A stretch of DNA of 64,000 bases, taken from Merzomyia westermanni. Lineage: Eukaryota > Arthropoda > Insecta > Diptera > Tephritidae. Positions within the stretch are counted from its first letter, which is position 1. Each line of letters starts with the position of its first letter. A program made the position numbers and the translations under genes. The notes under the pieces were generated by a model. It was not told the DNA's origin. It worked only from the letters and a program-made list of their open reading frames with translations, and did no database searches. Of this stretch, positions 33,601-44,580 are shown piece after piece. Location: positions 131,690,400-131,754,399 of the forward strand of contig OX465292.1 of NCBI GenBank assembly GCA_949987695.1. The letters run 5' to 3'.

Positions 33601-33689
33601 TATCCAACTGTGTAAAAGTGGTCGTGGTAAATTGTTGTTATGACCTATAGAGGTTTTAAATATTTTCTCCTACCACGTGTGTGTCTGAC

Positions 33690-35058
33690 GTCCAAATTAA
33701 TTAACGGATCTTTAAGAAATTTGCACAGTAAATTCTTGGATTCACTGGTTCCAGCATAGGCTATATATAAGTCTGAAAGGCGTAAATAGTATATTTCGTA
33801 TCATGTTTTGTAATTTCATTTAACACGGTTCTGAAGTTAATAATAGCTGAAATTTGATATTTTGTTAACTTATATGTTAGGGGTACCACTCCCATTTTCC
33901 AAAATTAAAAAAAAAATCATTAATAAGATCATCAGGTCATTGTACCTACGAAATTCCAGCATTCTATCTGCATCAGTGAAGGAGATATGGCATGTTCCGG
34001 TTTGCTACCCCTCTTTTAGAAAATCATATAAAGAATAAGAAAATTGATGTAAGTAAGAAATTATGTTATTATACCTATATTAGTTAATTACATATGGGCT
34101 GTTCAATATTTCTACCTCCTTTCCATATAAATGCATATGCGTGCATTTATTACAACAACAGCATGCCTCCTGGGAATGTTCGTTATAGTAGAGTAAACGG
34201 TTCTGAAGTTATTAACAGTCAAAGTATGAAAATTTCTTCACTCATATGTGGGCAGTGCCACGCCCCTTTTCCAAAAATTTTATAAAATCGTCAATGGGCG
34301 AACCAAATTAATAAATCTAGAAAACGTGATCATTAAAGCTGCTTTTATAATTGAATTAACCCATTTTATACGTATTTCGAAATTTTCGATATCGAAAAAA
34401 GGGGCGTGGTTATGTTTCGATTTCGCACATTTCAAATAGCAACCTACCTTGGCAAGAAAGCAACCTGTGTGCTAAATTTCATTCAAATATCTAAGTTTTT
34501 ACTCAATTTATCGTGTCCACGGACAGACGGACGGATGGACATGTCTTAAGGAATTCCTCTATTCATTCTAAGAACTTTGATAAATGAAAATCCATATTTG
34601 TATTATTTTGAACCGTTACAAACCACCGTTATATGACCAAAACTATAATATCTTGTGTACTAGTGCACGTTGGCAATGAAAATGAATGTGTGCCTGTGTG
34701 TCCTTTATAGGCGTCCAAAGCACTACACCGATTTTTATAAAGTTTGCACAGTGCATTCTTCGGATCACTGGTTAAAGGATAGGCTATATATAGTTTTGGC
34801 AAAATGGGCGCTGCCCCGCCCCCAGGCTATATAAAATTTCAATTAGTTAAAACTCTGAAGTTATTTGGTCTTAATCAGTGATATTTGGATATATGTGTCC
34901 TTTAGTCAAGATTGACATAACTTTGGAAAAGTGGGCTGTGCCATGCCCACATTTTTGTGCTTTGTTTGTTCTTCATTAATGTCCAAAGTTTATAGTCGAT
35001 CTCTATGAAACATTCACGATAGGTTCAAAAGTACACTGGGTACGCCATAGGCTATATA
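33690..35058. repeat. Repeat family 1 block, left part
   Basis: Non-coding relatives of the 16.5-20.4 kb block: CAGACGGACGGATGGACATG near 34525, GTGGGC(A)GTGCCACGCCC motifs, GGCTATATATAGTTTTGG near 34793, CCCCCAGGCTATATAAA near 34818. It ends at the TATA where the errantivirus-like element inserted, and it resumes at 42082. Confidence 0.75.
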
Positions 35059-35559
35059 AGTCAAGTTTGCAACTCCAAAGTAATTTTTTAGGTACATTTT
35101 TTTGATCTCTTTGGTACCCAATTTTTTGATCTTTTTGGGCACTTTGGAGCTTGCACTAATTGAAAACACTTTTTAGTTTTTATTTGTATTAAACACTTTA
35201 TTAGATCACTTATTTCACAACTGCTTAATTGCTTAACTTTTGGCCGCGCTTAAGTAGTTTTTTACCGACGACCTTTTCAGGTGTTTCACGATTAGCTTCG
35301 GCTAAACCGCAGTTCGGCGCGGAGAAAAAGTACTTAAGCGTGGCGTCGAATTACCACAGCAGATCAATTGCCAGCTGCCAGCCACCGCTGTGCGAACCAT
35401 ATACATGTATGTTTGTATGTCAATGCGAGCCTGCATATGGCTCGTGATTATGAATATTTATGTATGTCTGTTTTTTATTGGGATAAAATACAGGCATACA
35501 TACATTGATTTAGGTATGGTTGTTTATTGTTCTGGCATACGTCTACCGCTGTGTTAACT
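35059..35559 (-). repeat. 3' LTR (element orientation), 501 bp
   Basis: Longer of the two LTRs. Adjacent polypurine tract AAGAAGGGGGGG (minus strand) at 35560-35571 fixes the orientation. Contains a stretch (about 35251-35399) missing from the other LTR. Confidence 0.93.
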
Positions 35560-35571
35560 CCCCCCCTTCTT

Positions 35572-36244
35572 AAATTCGGAGCGTCCCCGATCCGACATAT
35601 TTTTATTAAAAACTAAATATAACAATTCAATTCGTTTCATATAGTTACATCTTGGTTAAATTTTTGTGTTGTTGTTTTTTTTTATAGAAATTTGAATTGA
35701 TGCGAAATGCATTCGTATGTGCACATGCACGTATGTTTACAACCATTACTTGTGTGCGTGTATTTTTTTGTGAGAACAAATTATATTGATTAATTTAAAT
35801 ATTTTGTTGTAATTTTTTTAATGAAAATTAAGTACTTTAACGTTGTAAATACTTTCCTTTTTTACATAAAGTTATAAAGGTAAAGATATATTTTGTAAAG
35901 TTGTTTTGTAGTATTGCGTGATGAACATATAACGTAAAACATTAGCGAATTTTGATGGTTATAGCGTGAACACTATAAATTAGTTTATGAAATTTCTTTT
36001 TTGATTTTCAATTTTAATAGTTAATGTTTAAAAATTAAATTTAATAAACATGAGAATATCGCGAATTTCAGACATAACGTACATACTATTGGTTACTTTG
36101 TGTTGTTTTTGTTTTTGAACGATCTAAATTTAATTAGTTATAAATTTTGTTCGATTGTTGTAATTTTTTATGCAATGTCGTCTCTACAATATATGTATTG
36201 GTTAAAGGCAAGTGCTCAAATATTATTTATCAACTTATAGAAAT
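35572..36244. other. 3' untranslated region of the errantivirus-like element
   Basis: AT-rich, no ORF. This is where an env gene would be in errantiviruses; nothing of it is seen. Confidence 0.6.
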
Positions 36245-37660
36245 TTAATGGTACTTTTTAAATTCCATTTTCTTAATATGTTTCTTTTGATATTTTTTTT
36301 TGAACTTAGGTTGAACTTTTTTACCTTTTATCAATACGGCCGTACCCAAATCTTTTTCAACAGTATTTTGAATATAGACTTTATTTAATTTAGTACCCAA
36401 TCGTTTATTACGTCGGACAAAAACTGTTTCGCCTTCTTTAAATACCCGTTTATCATTACCACAGCGTTTTAAAATTTTATTTTGAGCGGAAATTAGTTTT
36501 GATTTGATTTGATTTAAATGAGGGTCTGAAAAAGCGTTAATTATATCTATTGGTTTGGCGTCAACGGTGGAATGAATTGTGTTGTTGTATTTATAAGTTG
36601 CAAGTAATATAAGCTCAGCGGTATCACTAATGTTTTGCTCGGATTTTATGCAGCGAGCTATCTCAGTTATGGTAGAATGAAAACGCTCAATCTGACCATT
36701 GCTCTTGCTGTGCAAGGGTGGTACGAAAAACTGCTCTATTTTGAAATAATCTCTAAGCATATGGGCTATTGTGTTTGACTGGAAAGATTTTTCGTTGTCC
36801 GAAACCAAAATTCTAGTATTTTTAAAATTATTCAGTAAAATTAGCAATGCATTTTTTATGTGTATGGTTGCTCTTGATGATATAGGAAGTGTCATAGCAA
36901 ATTTTGAAAATTTGCATATGCATGTAAGGAAATGTTCTTTGTCGACTGAAAATACGTCGATATGCAAAATTTCACCTGGAAATTCGGGAATGGGAGTTTT
37001 TCCAATATCCGGTTTTGGTGGGTGTCGTTTATATTTGTTTTCTAAACAAACTTTGCAATTTTTTGTTATCGACGTTAGAGTTTTCTTAATTTGTGGAAAG
37101 TAATATTCATCTGAAATTTGTTTATAATTTTCGTGTATCGAACGGTGCGCTCTACTGTGCTCGGTTGTTGCGGCCTCAATTTGGTCTCCCTTGTTGACCA
37201 GGTCAATAACAAATTTTTCCGTGTGTAAAAATTTAATACCGGGGAAGTTGGATAGTATTAAGGATTGAATTCTTCCTAGTACCTCAAGCTCACAAAAAAT
37301 TCCATTAACGCCATCGGGGTTTATGCAGGTGCGAAGTGTTTGTAAAAGATATTCTAGGGAATTGAATCTAACTGAATGTCGAAGAAATTTTTGGAATACA
37401 ATTTTTGTGGTTTTGCTATTAAAATCGGATTGAGAAAGTAAGAGCTGGGTCTTAAACTGATTCACCGGGCACTTAACTGTTTTTATAACATCGCTAGAAG
37501 ATATTTCGCTATGGGCTGTGCTATCCGAAAAGTTGTGTATGTATTGTCGCGACAGAGCATCCGCTACAATATTTTCTTTACCTGGTTTGTAAAAGTACCT
37601 AGGAGAGTAAGAATCGATAAAAGCAGTCCATCGCTTCAGCTTTGCGTTTGGATTTTTTTC
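36245..37660 (-). pseudogene. Integrase (and RNase H end) of the errantivirus-like element
   Basis: Open from about 37660 (RNase H end, KPGKENIVADALS) through to a stop at 36245. The integrase has an HHCC finger (H.SIH...C.VC near 37125-37055) and a D-D-E core: LHIDVFSV, LVSDNEKSF, SNGQIERFH. After the core comes a basic C-terminus (KKYQKKHIKK). The integrase itself is intact, but it is out of frame with the RT part because of an indel near 37680, so it cannot be made from the polyprotein without a frameshift. Confidence 0.88.
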
Positions 37661-38671
37661 GGATAAGGCGTATATGGATATTTTTTACACCGTAAAGGTA
37701 GTGTCGCAGTTTTTGGAATGCCCATACTATCGCAAGTAATTCTCTCTCGTTCGTAGCGTAATTTTCCTCTGCTTTCGAGAGTGTACGCGAAATCATAGTT
37801 ATTGGCTTACCGCTTTGTGACAATACAGCACCCAAAGCCACAGATGACGCGTCTGTTGTGATTTCGAAGGGTTTGGAATAGTCCGGGTGTTGTAGTAGGA
37901 CATCTTCGGATGACAAAATATTTTTTAATTTCGCAAAAGCCTGCTTTGCGTCATTGTCGAATGAGATAGCAATGTTTTTCGAATTTTTGCTTCCAACATG
38001 ACCGTTTTCACCCCTCAAATATTGGGTAAGAGGTTTGGATATTTGGGCGTAATCTTTAATGAACCTTCTGTAATAGCCCGAAAGGCCAAGAAAAGATCGC
38101 AATGCTCTGAGGGATTTAGGCTCTTGGTAGTTCGCTATTGCTTCGACTTTGTCGGGGCATGTACGAATTCCCTTTCCTGATATCACGAACCCAAGAAATT
38201 CCACTTCGTCTTTAAAAAATTTTGATTTCTCAAGGGAAACACGCATGCCCGCTTCTCCTATCTTTCTTAGTATCAGGTCGACATGCTCAAAGTGTGATGC
38301 CTCGTCAGGGGAAAAAATGATAATATCATCCACGTACACGTGGCATATTTTTCCAATATAATCCCTTAATATATCATCAATTGCCCTCTGGAAAATGCTA
38401 GGGGCATTTTTAAGTCCGAAGGGTAGTCGGCAAAACTCGTACTTCCCCTTATTCACGTTAAATGCTGTTTTGCATCGGTCTTTTTCTGAGAGAAGAATCT
38501 GGTGGAAACCTGATTTAAGATCAAGTGTGGTAAATATTTTAGATTTGCCTAAGTTTGCGAGGATTACTGAAGTATCCGGGATCGGGTACTTATCAGAGGA
38601 CGTTTTTTCGTTCAACTTCCTAAAATCTATTACCAACCTTAATCGCTGGTTACCATCTTCATCTAGTTTTT
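37599..38671 (-). pseudogene. Reverse transcriptase/RNase H of the errantivirus-like element
   Basis: RT motifs in order: VIDFRKLNEKT, LDLKSGFHQI, LPFGLKNAPS, active site YVDDIIIF (intact), LGLSGYYRRFI, then RNase H TTDASSVALGAVLSQ and NERELLAIVWA. The frame leaves RNase H just after LYGVKNIHI, where the TDH block is lost by a short deletion. At its start it is displaced from the protease frame by a one-base change in the A-run at about 38664-38680. Both breaks are simple indels. Confidence 0.88.
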
Positions 38672-39325
38672 CGTAACCACGTGTAATGGGGAATTATATG
38701 ACGAATACGATTTTTGAATAATGCCATCTCTAAGTAAATCTGAAATTTCTTTGTTCACAAAACCTGCCACAGGCATAGGGTATGGATAGCTTCGTGAATA
38801 AATCGGTGCCTCAGTTGTTGTTTCTATGGTGGCTATTACACGCGTGTTGAAAGGAAGGGCCCTGCTTGGATTAGCAAACGTTTCCGAGTTGTATTTAATT
38901 AACTCTTCGATTTTACTGGGAATGTCATTTTTATTGGGTACTATGGTGTTAACTTCTTGACAGCAAAAGTGATGAAGTTTTTCTTTTCCCTTTTGGTGGA
39001 AAATAATCCTATCCTTTGTGTCTAATTGGGCTTCAATTGCTCTCAGGAAATCATACCCGATGATTCCGTCGAAACTTTTTAGCTGGGGTAAAATATAGAA
39101 TGTTGCTTTTTTCCCCAATATGAAAACCTCACATTTTTCATCTACTTTATTTAGCTCGTTTATGGGCCTGACTTGGAACGGTTTATAAATTTTTCTGATA
39201 CCTTTGAAGAAATCTAGTCTTTTTACGTAATTTTTAGAGGTGCCTGTATCTATGAGGAATTGAAGAACTTGCCCATCCGAAAGTGTTCGTTTAAGAAATG
39301 GCAAGTTCGACCTTACTCTAAAAAA
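38663..39325 (-). pseudogene. Protease and start of RT, errantivirus-like element
   Basis: Pol frame opens at 39325, directly at the slippery heptamer, since an in-frame stop lies at 39326-39328. Protease has the active-site LIDTGTSKNYV near residue 17 and a second block GIIGYDFL. It continues to the start of RT (APIYSRSYPYP) and ends at 38663 through the one-base frameshift. Made as a Gag-Pol fusion by frameshifting in the intact element. Confidence 0.85.
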
Positions 39326-40407
39326 TTAACTTCCTCAACTGATTGGCTTTCGAAGTCTTCGGAATAATATGACTCCTTCTCCATTGCATTTACTCGCTGT
39401 ATTTTGTTATATGGTAGTTGGGTAGAGGTATTACCGGTATGTGCTCTTTTAGGGTGATTATTGGATTCTTGTTGCACATATCCAACATGCTGAGACTGGT
39501 TCGGCATATTCCTAGGCTGCTGTTGCTTAAATTGATTTACCGGTTTATTTTTGAAATCAGTAGGTTTTCTAAAATGCGAACTTCCATAATCCACATCCAT
39601 TGGTGTTGATTTGGTTTCATACGTCCGCGTCGGTTGCGAATATTTCGTAGGGTTCGATGGATTACTATTGAATTGAGTAGCTGACGCGTATGTTTGAGCG
39701 AACTCATACCTGATGCGGTTGTGCTGCAACTCTTGCGCTATAGCAAGTGCAGAGGGTAAATCCGGTGGATTTGCCGAAAATAGGGTATCACAAAGGGGAA
39801 GTCTCAATCCAGATATAAATACCCTAAGCGCGTTGTCCCTGGCTCGTTCATTGAAAGCCAAAGTCAATGTTTCGTTGCCGCTGTGTGTCATGATATTTTT
39901 ATTAATTATTAAGGTCAATTGCTTATCTACCGCTGCGTAGTATTCATCTATGGTCATACGCCCTTGTCGTAGAGTATTTAGCTCATTTTCTAGTATGTAA
40001 AGGGGTCGTTTGTCAGCATACAATTGATCTAATCTGAAAATGATTGCGTTGAAATTAAGAGGTGTGTTAAACGAGCTTAAGTTTTCGTTAGCTGTCTGGG
40101 TAATTTTATTACGAAGAATTCCAATGGCAACATAGTATGCCTCTGATCCTTCAACGTAAAAATCTATTGCTCGCCATGCAGGGTATTCCCTTATGTTACC
40201 TTTAAATTCTGGCAATGACTTTATAAGGTTGAGATCTGTATGTGTGCTTCGCACACCAGGGACTATTGTAACGGGTGAAAAAGTATTTACCTTTGGCGGA
40301 GAAATATTTTCGAAAGCTTTAATTAAGTCTGCAATTTTATTATCTAATTCTGTTTTAGTGGTCTCTACCACGGATTCTATCAGAGATAACACCGCGTTGC
40401 GTTCCAT
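39313..40407 (-). CDS. Gag of the errantivirus-like element
   Basis: 364 residues, ATG at 40407, stop TAA at 39313-39315, apparently intact. It forms the intracellular particle. Motifs: LIKSLPEFKGNIREYPAWRA near residue 62, LNTLRQGRMTIDEYYAAVDK, FISGLRLPL, and a Gln/Asn-rich tail (FKQQQPRN). There is no zinc knuckle, which is usual for Gags of the gypsy/17.6 group. The last codons carry the frameshift site for Pol. Confidence 0.9.
   Translation of the reverse strand: MERNAVLSLIESVVETTKTELDNKIADLIKAFENISPPKVNTFSPVTIVPGVRSTHTDLNLIKSLPEFKGNIREYPAWRAIDFYVEGSEAYYVAIGILRNKITQTANENLSSFNTPLNFNAIIFRLDQLYADKRPLYILENELNTLRQGRMTIDEYYAAVDKQLTLIINKNIMTHSGNETLTLAFNERARDNALRVFISGLRLPLCDTLFSANPPDLPSALAIAQELQHNRIRYEFAQTYASATQFNSNPSNPTKYSQPTRTYETKSTPMDVDYGSSHFRKPTDFKNKPVNQFKQQQPRNMPNQSQHVGYVQQESNNHPKRAHTGNTSTQLPYNKIQRVNAMEKESYYSEDFESQSVEEVNFLE
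39319..39325 (-). promoter_or_regulatory. Programmed -1 frameshift heptamer TTTTTTA
   Basis: In the Gag frame it reads AAT TTT TTA GAG TAA, so the heptamer sits in the X-XXY-YYZ register three codons before the Gag stop. Slipping one base back enters the Pol frame exactly at its first possible codon. No downstream pseudoknot was evaluated. Confidence 0.8.
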
Positions 40408-41725
40408 TTTGATAAATTAAATCAATCAACGAATTTATAATTTTGAGAATTGAATTTATCACGGGAAAAAATATGTGTCCTTATAATAAACGATATTATT
40501 CAGAAAAATTATTTGAATCTAAGTATTTTATGCTTTAAATAACATATGCGTACGTAATATCAAATATGTGTTTTTTTTTTTTTTAAATAACTTACGACTA
40601 TGGTGATCTTCTCTTCGTTGTTGATGTTGTTTACCGTCTGTTACCTCCACGCAGTTTGGATATGGAAATATTCGGTCTGATTTGGTTTCTAATTGGTTAA
40701 AGATGATTTTATGCAATTAAATTTAATTGCTGATATTTGTTGATGTTTTTTAGTGCGTGTTAGCGTCAAACCAAAAGTAATAGACACGTGTTTATTTCGT
40801 ACGGCTTAAATGTTTACGCATCAATGTTCGCAACAAGCTTTATTCAATAAAGTGTTTGGTAGAGATGTTTTATTGCGTTTATTTACGCTAATTAATATTT
40901 TCACTTCACAAACGAAATTCTTGTTAGTGTTTTTCTTCGATAATTCTCTTATTCACTTAATGGTGAATAAGTTAATATTTAGCTTTGATTTTAATAATTC
41001 ACTTTATGGTGGATAATTCGGCATGGCCAGAGTTTCTTTAGTGTTTAGCGAATTTTTTTATTGCGCAATGTTTATTCTCTTATTCACACTTATTTATGGT
41101 GATACAACTTGTCTTCAAATAATTCACTCCTTCACTTTTTTCGCTTTTGTTCGTATTCAAAATAAGGGGTTTCGTTTATGTTCTTAATTGCGTCGTAAAT
41201 GTTGTAAACTTCGTATATCACTTTTTTCATGTATTTTAAATTGTTGTTGTTTGCAATATAAAAACTGTCTTGTTCATACTCTTATTCGCTTTTATGAGGA
41301 ATAATTATTTTTCTTAAAGGTTGCTTTTAATTTGCAAAAATTTTTTGTATACGATTCACTTGTTGGTAAGCGTTGTTTCTTTTATTAAACAGTTTTTGTT
41401 GTTGGATTCATACTCTTATTCACTTTTATGGTGAACAATTAGATTGCTTCAAAGTTAGTTACATTTGCAAAAAATTCTTTGCGTACGATTCACTTGTTGT
41501 TAAGCGTTGTATCTTTTATTAAACAGTTTTTGTTGTTGGATTCATACTCTTATTCACTTTTATGGTAAATAATTAGATTGCTTCAAAGTTAGTTACATTT
41601 GCAAAAAAATTCTTTGCGTACGATTCGCTTTTTGTTAAGCGTTGTTTCTTTTATTAAACAGTTTTTGTTGTTGTGCAAGGTCACAATTTTTTTGTTGGGT
41701 CACTTAAGCCATTGCGTTGGGCGCC
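40408..41725 (-). promoter_or_regulatory. Long leader with repeated stem-loop motif
   Basis: 1.3-kb untranslated leader. Contains a motif CTTATTCACTTTTATGGTGAATAA in varied forms: a perfect stem (TTATTCAC/GTGAATAA) at 40949-40970, weaker ones near 40995 and 41071, and three on a 134-bp tandem repeat starting at 41273, 41407 and 41541. Each tandem unit also has TTGCTTCAAAGTTAGTTACA and a TTTATTAAACAGTTTTTG tract. In gypsy the equivalent region carries clustered insulator protein sites, so a regulatory role is possible; this is inference. Confidence 0.75.
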
Positions 41726-41726
41726 A
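41715..41726 (-). promoter_or_regulatory. Primer-binding site, tRNA-Lys-like
   Basis: Minus strand reads TGGCGCCCAACG starting on the last base of the 5' LTR, as in gypsy. TGGCGCC(C) is the start of tRNA-Lys-type primer sites. Confidence 0.75.
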
Positions 41727-42077
41727 GTCAAGTTTGCAACTCCAAAGTGATTTTTTAGGTACATTTTTTTTTATCTCTTTGGTACCCAATTTTTGATCTC
41801 TTTGGGCACTTTGGAGCTTGCACTAATTGAAAACACTTTTTAGTTTTTATTTGTATTAAACACTTTATTAGATCACTTATTTCACAACTGCTTAATTGCT
41901 TAACTTTTGGCCGCGCTTATACATGTATGTTTGTATGTCAATGCGAGCCTGCATATGGCTCGTGATTATGAATATTTATGTATGTCTGTTTTTTATTGGG
42001 ATAAAATACAGGCATACATACATTGATTTAGGTATGGTTTTTTATTGTTCTGGCATACGTCTACCGCTGTGTTAACT
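41726..42077 (-). repeat. 5' LTR (element orientation), 352 bp, internally deleted
   Basis: Same ends as the 35059-35559 LTR, but about 149 bp between GCCGCGCTTA and TACATGTATG are missing. A few point differences also separate the two. Confidence 0.93.
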
Positions 42078-42081
42078 TATA

Positions 42082-42345
42082 TAGTTTTGGAAAAGTGGTC
42101 GGTGGGAGGCCGCGAGGCTATATAAAATTTCAATTAGTTATGACTCTGAAGTTATTTGATCTTAGTCAGTGATATTTGGATATATGTGTTATTTAGTCAA
42201 GATTTACACAATTGTGTGTTTTCTTTGTGCTTTATTAATGTCCACGGCTTATTGTCGATGTCTCTGAAACTCTCACGGTAAGTTCAGAAGATTATTTGGC
42301 ACAACACAAGACGTATGTTGTTTTTGGGAAAGCCCCCAGGTTATA
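42082..42345. repeat. Repeat family 1 block, right part (continues 43652-43740)
   Basis: Direct continuation of the 33.7-35.06 kb block after removal of the LTR element. It contains GGCTATATAAAATTTC and the CCCCCAGGTTATATA/TAAAGCTGCA stretch that is split by transposon B1. Confidence 0.8.
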
Positions 42346-43649
42346 TAGGGTGTTTTTTTTAGGGGTATAGAACTTCGAATTGAAATAAAACACAAGAAAA
42401 TCGTTTTAAGGTCCATCAATTTGCCTTTATTGGAAGGATAATTTTATGCCATTAATGTTTAAATATGATTTCGGGCATGTGGCCGCCGCGGCTGGCTCGA
42501 ATAAAGCCAATTCTACAGGTCCAATTTTCAACCACTTTTTCGAGCATATGGGGCCGTATGTCGGCAATAACGCCACGAATGTTGGCTTCCAATTCCCCTA
42601 ACGTTTCTGGTTTGTTGGTGTAGACGAGCGACTTCACATATCCCCAAAGAAAATAATCCAATAGTGTCAAATCACACGACCTTGGTGGCCAATTGACAGG
42701 TCCATTCCGCGAAATTATGCGCTCATCGAATGTTTCCTTCAATAAATCGATTGTGACGTACGCTGTGTGGCATGTAGCGCCGTCTTGTTGGAACCACAAC
42801 TCATCCACATTCATGCCATCCAATTCGGGAACAAAATAGTCGGTTATCATGGCTCTATACCGGTCTCCATTAACGGTAGCTGCCTCTCCAGCATTATTGC
42901 GGAAGAAGTATGGCCCAATGACTCCACCAGCCCATAGAGCACACCAAACAGTCAGTTTTTGTGGATGTAATGGCGTTTCAAGGGTCTCATGTGGATTCTC
43001 TTCACTCCAAATGCGGCAATTTTGCTTGTTGACGTAGCCATTCAACCAAAAATGAGCCTCATCACTGAACAAAATTTTGCGATGAAAATCAGCATCGAAA
43101 TCAATCTCATTTTCGGCCCATACACCAAAATCACGACGCATTGCATGGTCTCGCGGCTTTAATTCTTGCACAAGCTGGATCTTGTAAGGTCGCAAGCCAA
43201 GATCTTTGCGCAAAATCTTCCATAAAGTTGATGGACAAAGCTCCAATTGCTGTGCACGGTGGCGAATCGATTCATTCGGGTCCTCTTCAACACTTTGCTC
43301 TACAGCGGCAATTGTTTCTTCGGTGCGCACTGTTCGACGTCTCTGCGGATGCGTATTATCACATAGAGTAAACGTAGTGCGAAAACGATCCATGGTTAAC
43401 CGAATTAATTGCTCTGATGGACGATTATGTCGACCATAAAATGGACGGAGCTCACGGTAAACTTCGCGAACTGAACCATTATTTTCGAAATAAATTTGCA
43501 CGATTTGCAAGCGTTGTTCTTTTGTCAACCTGTTCATGATGAAATGGCAAACCAAACTGAACATAAATGACATTAGAGTTGCCAGATTTGACCACAAAAT
43601 GCCAGTTTTATCTCTATTCGAAAAACAAACCTGTAAAAAAAACACCCTT
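42346..43649 (-). mobile_element. DD41D transposon, family B copy 1 (B1), complete
   Basis: 1,304 bp, TA duplication at 42344-42345 and 43650-43651, inverted ends (N)AGGGTGTTTTTTTTA of about 16 bp. Undisturbed relatives of the target, GGTTATATAAAGCTGCAG at 17634 and 18651, confirm the boundaries and the TA duplication. The element shares only the terminal AGGGTG with family A. Confidence 0.94.
42455..43537 (-). CDS. Transposase, DD41D type, family B (B1)
   Basis: 361-residue intact ORF from the ATG at 43537 (MNRLTKEQ). The open frame extends upstream into the inverted repeat, but only with a GTG start, so the ATG is preferred. N-terminal helix-turn-helix regions (QRLQIVQIYFENNGSVREV; then RHRAQQLELCPSTLWKIL) are followed by catalytic D159 (FSDEAHF), D252 (FQQDGATCH) and D294 (LLDYFLWGY); 41 residues lie between the last two. 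The third block reads SCDLTLLDY rather than SPDLTAPDF. Clearly homologous to but divergent from the family A transposase. Likely functional. Confidence 0.93.
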
Positions 43650-43651
43650 TA

Positions 43652-44360
43652 TAAAGCTGCAATTCGGTAAAGCTAGGAATTTATTTTAAGTTAATGATAT
43701 TTTATATATAGATATGTTTCCGATATATCAAAAAAAAACCTTGCAAAAGGTAAGCGTTACGAAGACCAAGAAAAAATTAGACAGCTATCTCTTCGAAACC
43801 ATGGACATATCAGTACCCGCAAAGGTAAAGGGGGTAAAAGAGAAGTAGGAATAGAGAATTTGATAATAAGTGGAGGTGTTAGAGGAAAACGAAAAGAGTA
43901 AAATAAGCTACCGGAAAATTTATTTTACTTTTACGTTAAAAATGTATGCTAAGACTGAATTGATATCTAATATTTTACTATAAACATATATTTTAAATCA
44001 CACATGAGTATTTTGGTAATCGTTCCAGAAGCTTTATTATAATAAAACGAAAGCTATGTAGATACATATAAAAAATATACTTTATAATTTGCGTCAGTTC
44101 AATAAAAATCTCAATAATTGAAATTATGGAGTTTCAAAATTTAAAGAGCAAATCTCTTTATTCTCCCCAGCTACCACCGCAAGAATTTGTCTGCGTATAC
44201 CTCTAATTCAGTCGCTGATAATTCTGTGGCAATAAGGGAAAACTACCAAAGTAATTTTTTATTTCTTTTCAGTAAAGCGCTTTGAAAATTGAAATTGAGT
44301 TATAGTTTTTGTCCATAAAAAACAATGGTGGTACTTTGGTTTTTTCCGCTTATTGCTACA
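43652..44360. other. Non-coding; end of family 1 repeat then unclassified
   Basis: To about 43740 it is repeat family 1. The rest has no recognised feature. Confidence 0.5.
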
Positions 44361-44369
44361 GAATTTGTG

Positions 44370-44541
44370 ACTCGGTTTCATGCAAGTCAGTAGACACTGT
44401 CATCCATCAAGAAGATGGTGTGAATTATCCAACAAAAGTTTTAAATTCAGTTCATGTGCCGGGACTGCCCGTACATAATTTAGAATTCAAGATATGGGTG
44501 GCTGTGATGATGCTTCGTAACGTAATGGAACCAGACTTGTA
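44370..44541 (+). pseudogene. Helitron PIF1-like helicase C-terminal fossil
   Basis: Reads VIHQEDGVNYPTKVLNSVHV, then PGLPVHNLEFKI and VAVMMLRNVMEPDL. This is the YPTEFLNS...GLPPH.L.LK.GA.VMLLRNLN block near the C-terminus of PIF1-type helicases of Helitrons. Cut off after MEPDL, before the usual CNGTRL motif. Separate from the Rep fossil at 20.7-21.3 kb. Confidence 0.75.
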
Positions 44542-44580
44542 GTCAAAAGGCTTATGAATAACTTCATTGAGGCCACAATT

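Larger units (their letters stand above)
35059..42077 (-). mobile_element. Errantivirus-like Ty3/gypsy retrotransposon without env
   Basis: 7,019-bp element in the minus direction, flanked by TATA at 35055-35058 and 42078-42081. LTRs start AGTTAACAC and end TTGACT in element orientation; AGTTA-type ends, a TATA target and a tRNA-Lys-like primer site overlapping the LTR by one base are features of the gypsy/errantivirus group. Coding order: leader with repeats, Gag, protease-RT-RNase H-integrase. Only about 670 bp lie between the integrase stop and the polypurine tract, with no envelope frame. The family resembles that of insect endogenous retroviruses, but this copy shows no entry gene. Confidence 0.92.

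Noticed and set aside
35572..36244. env gene of the errantivirus-like element
   Set aside because: No open frame of useful length and no signal peptide or membrane segment in the expected place.
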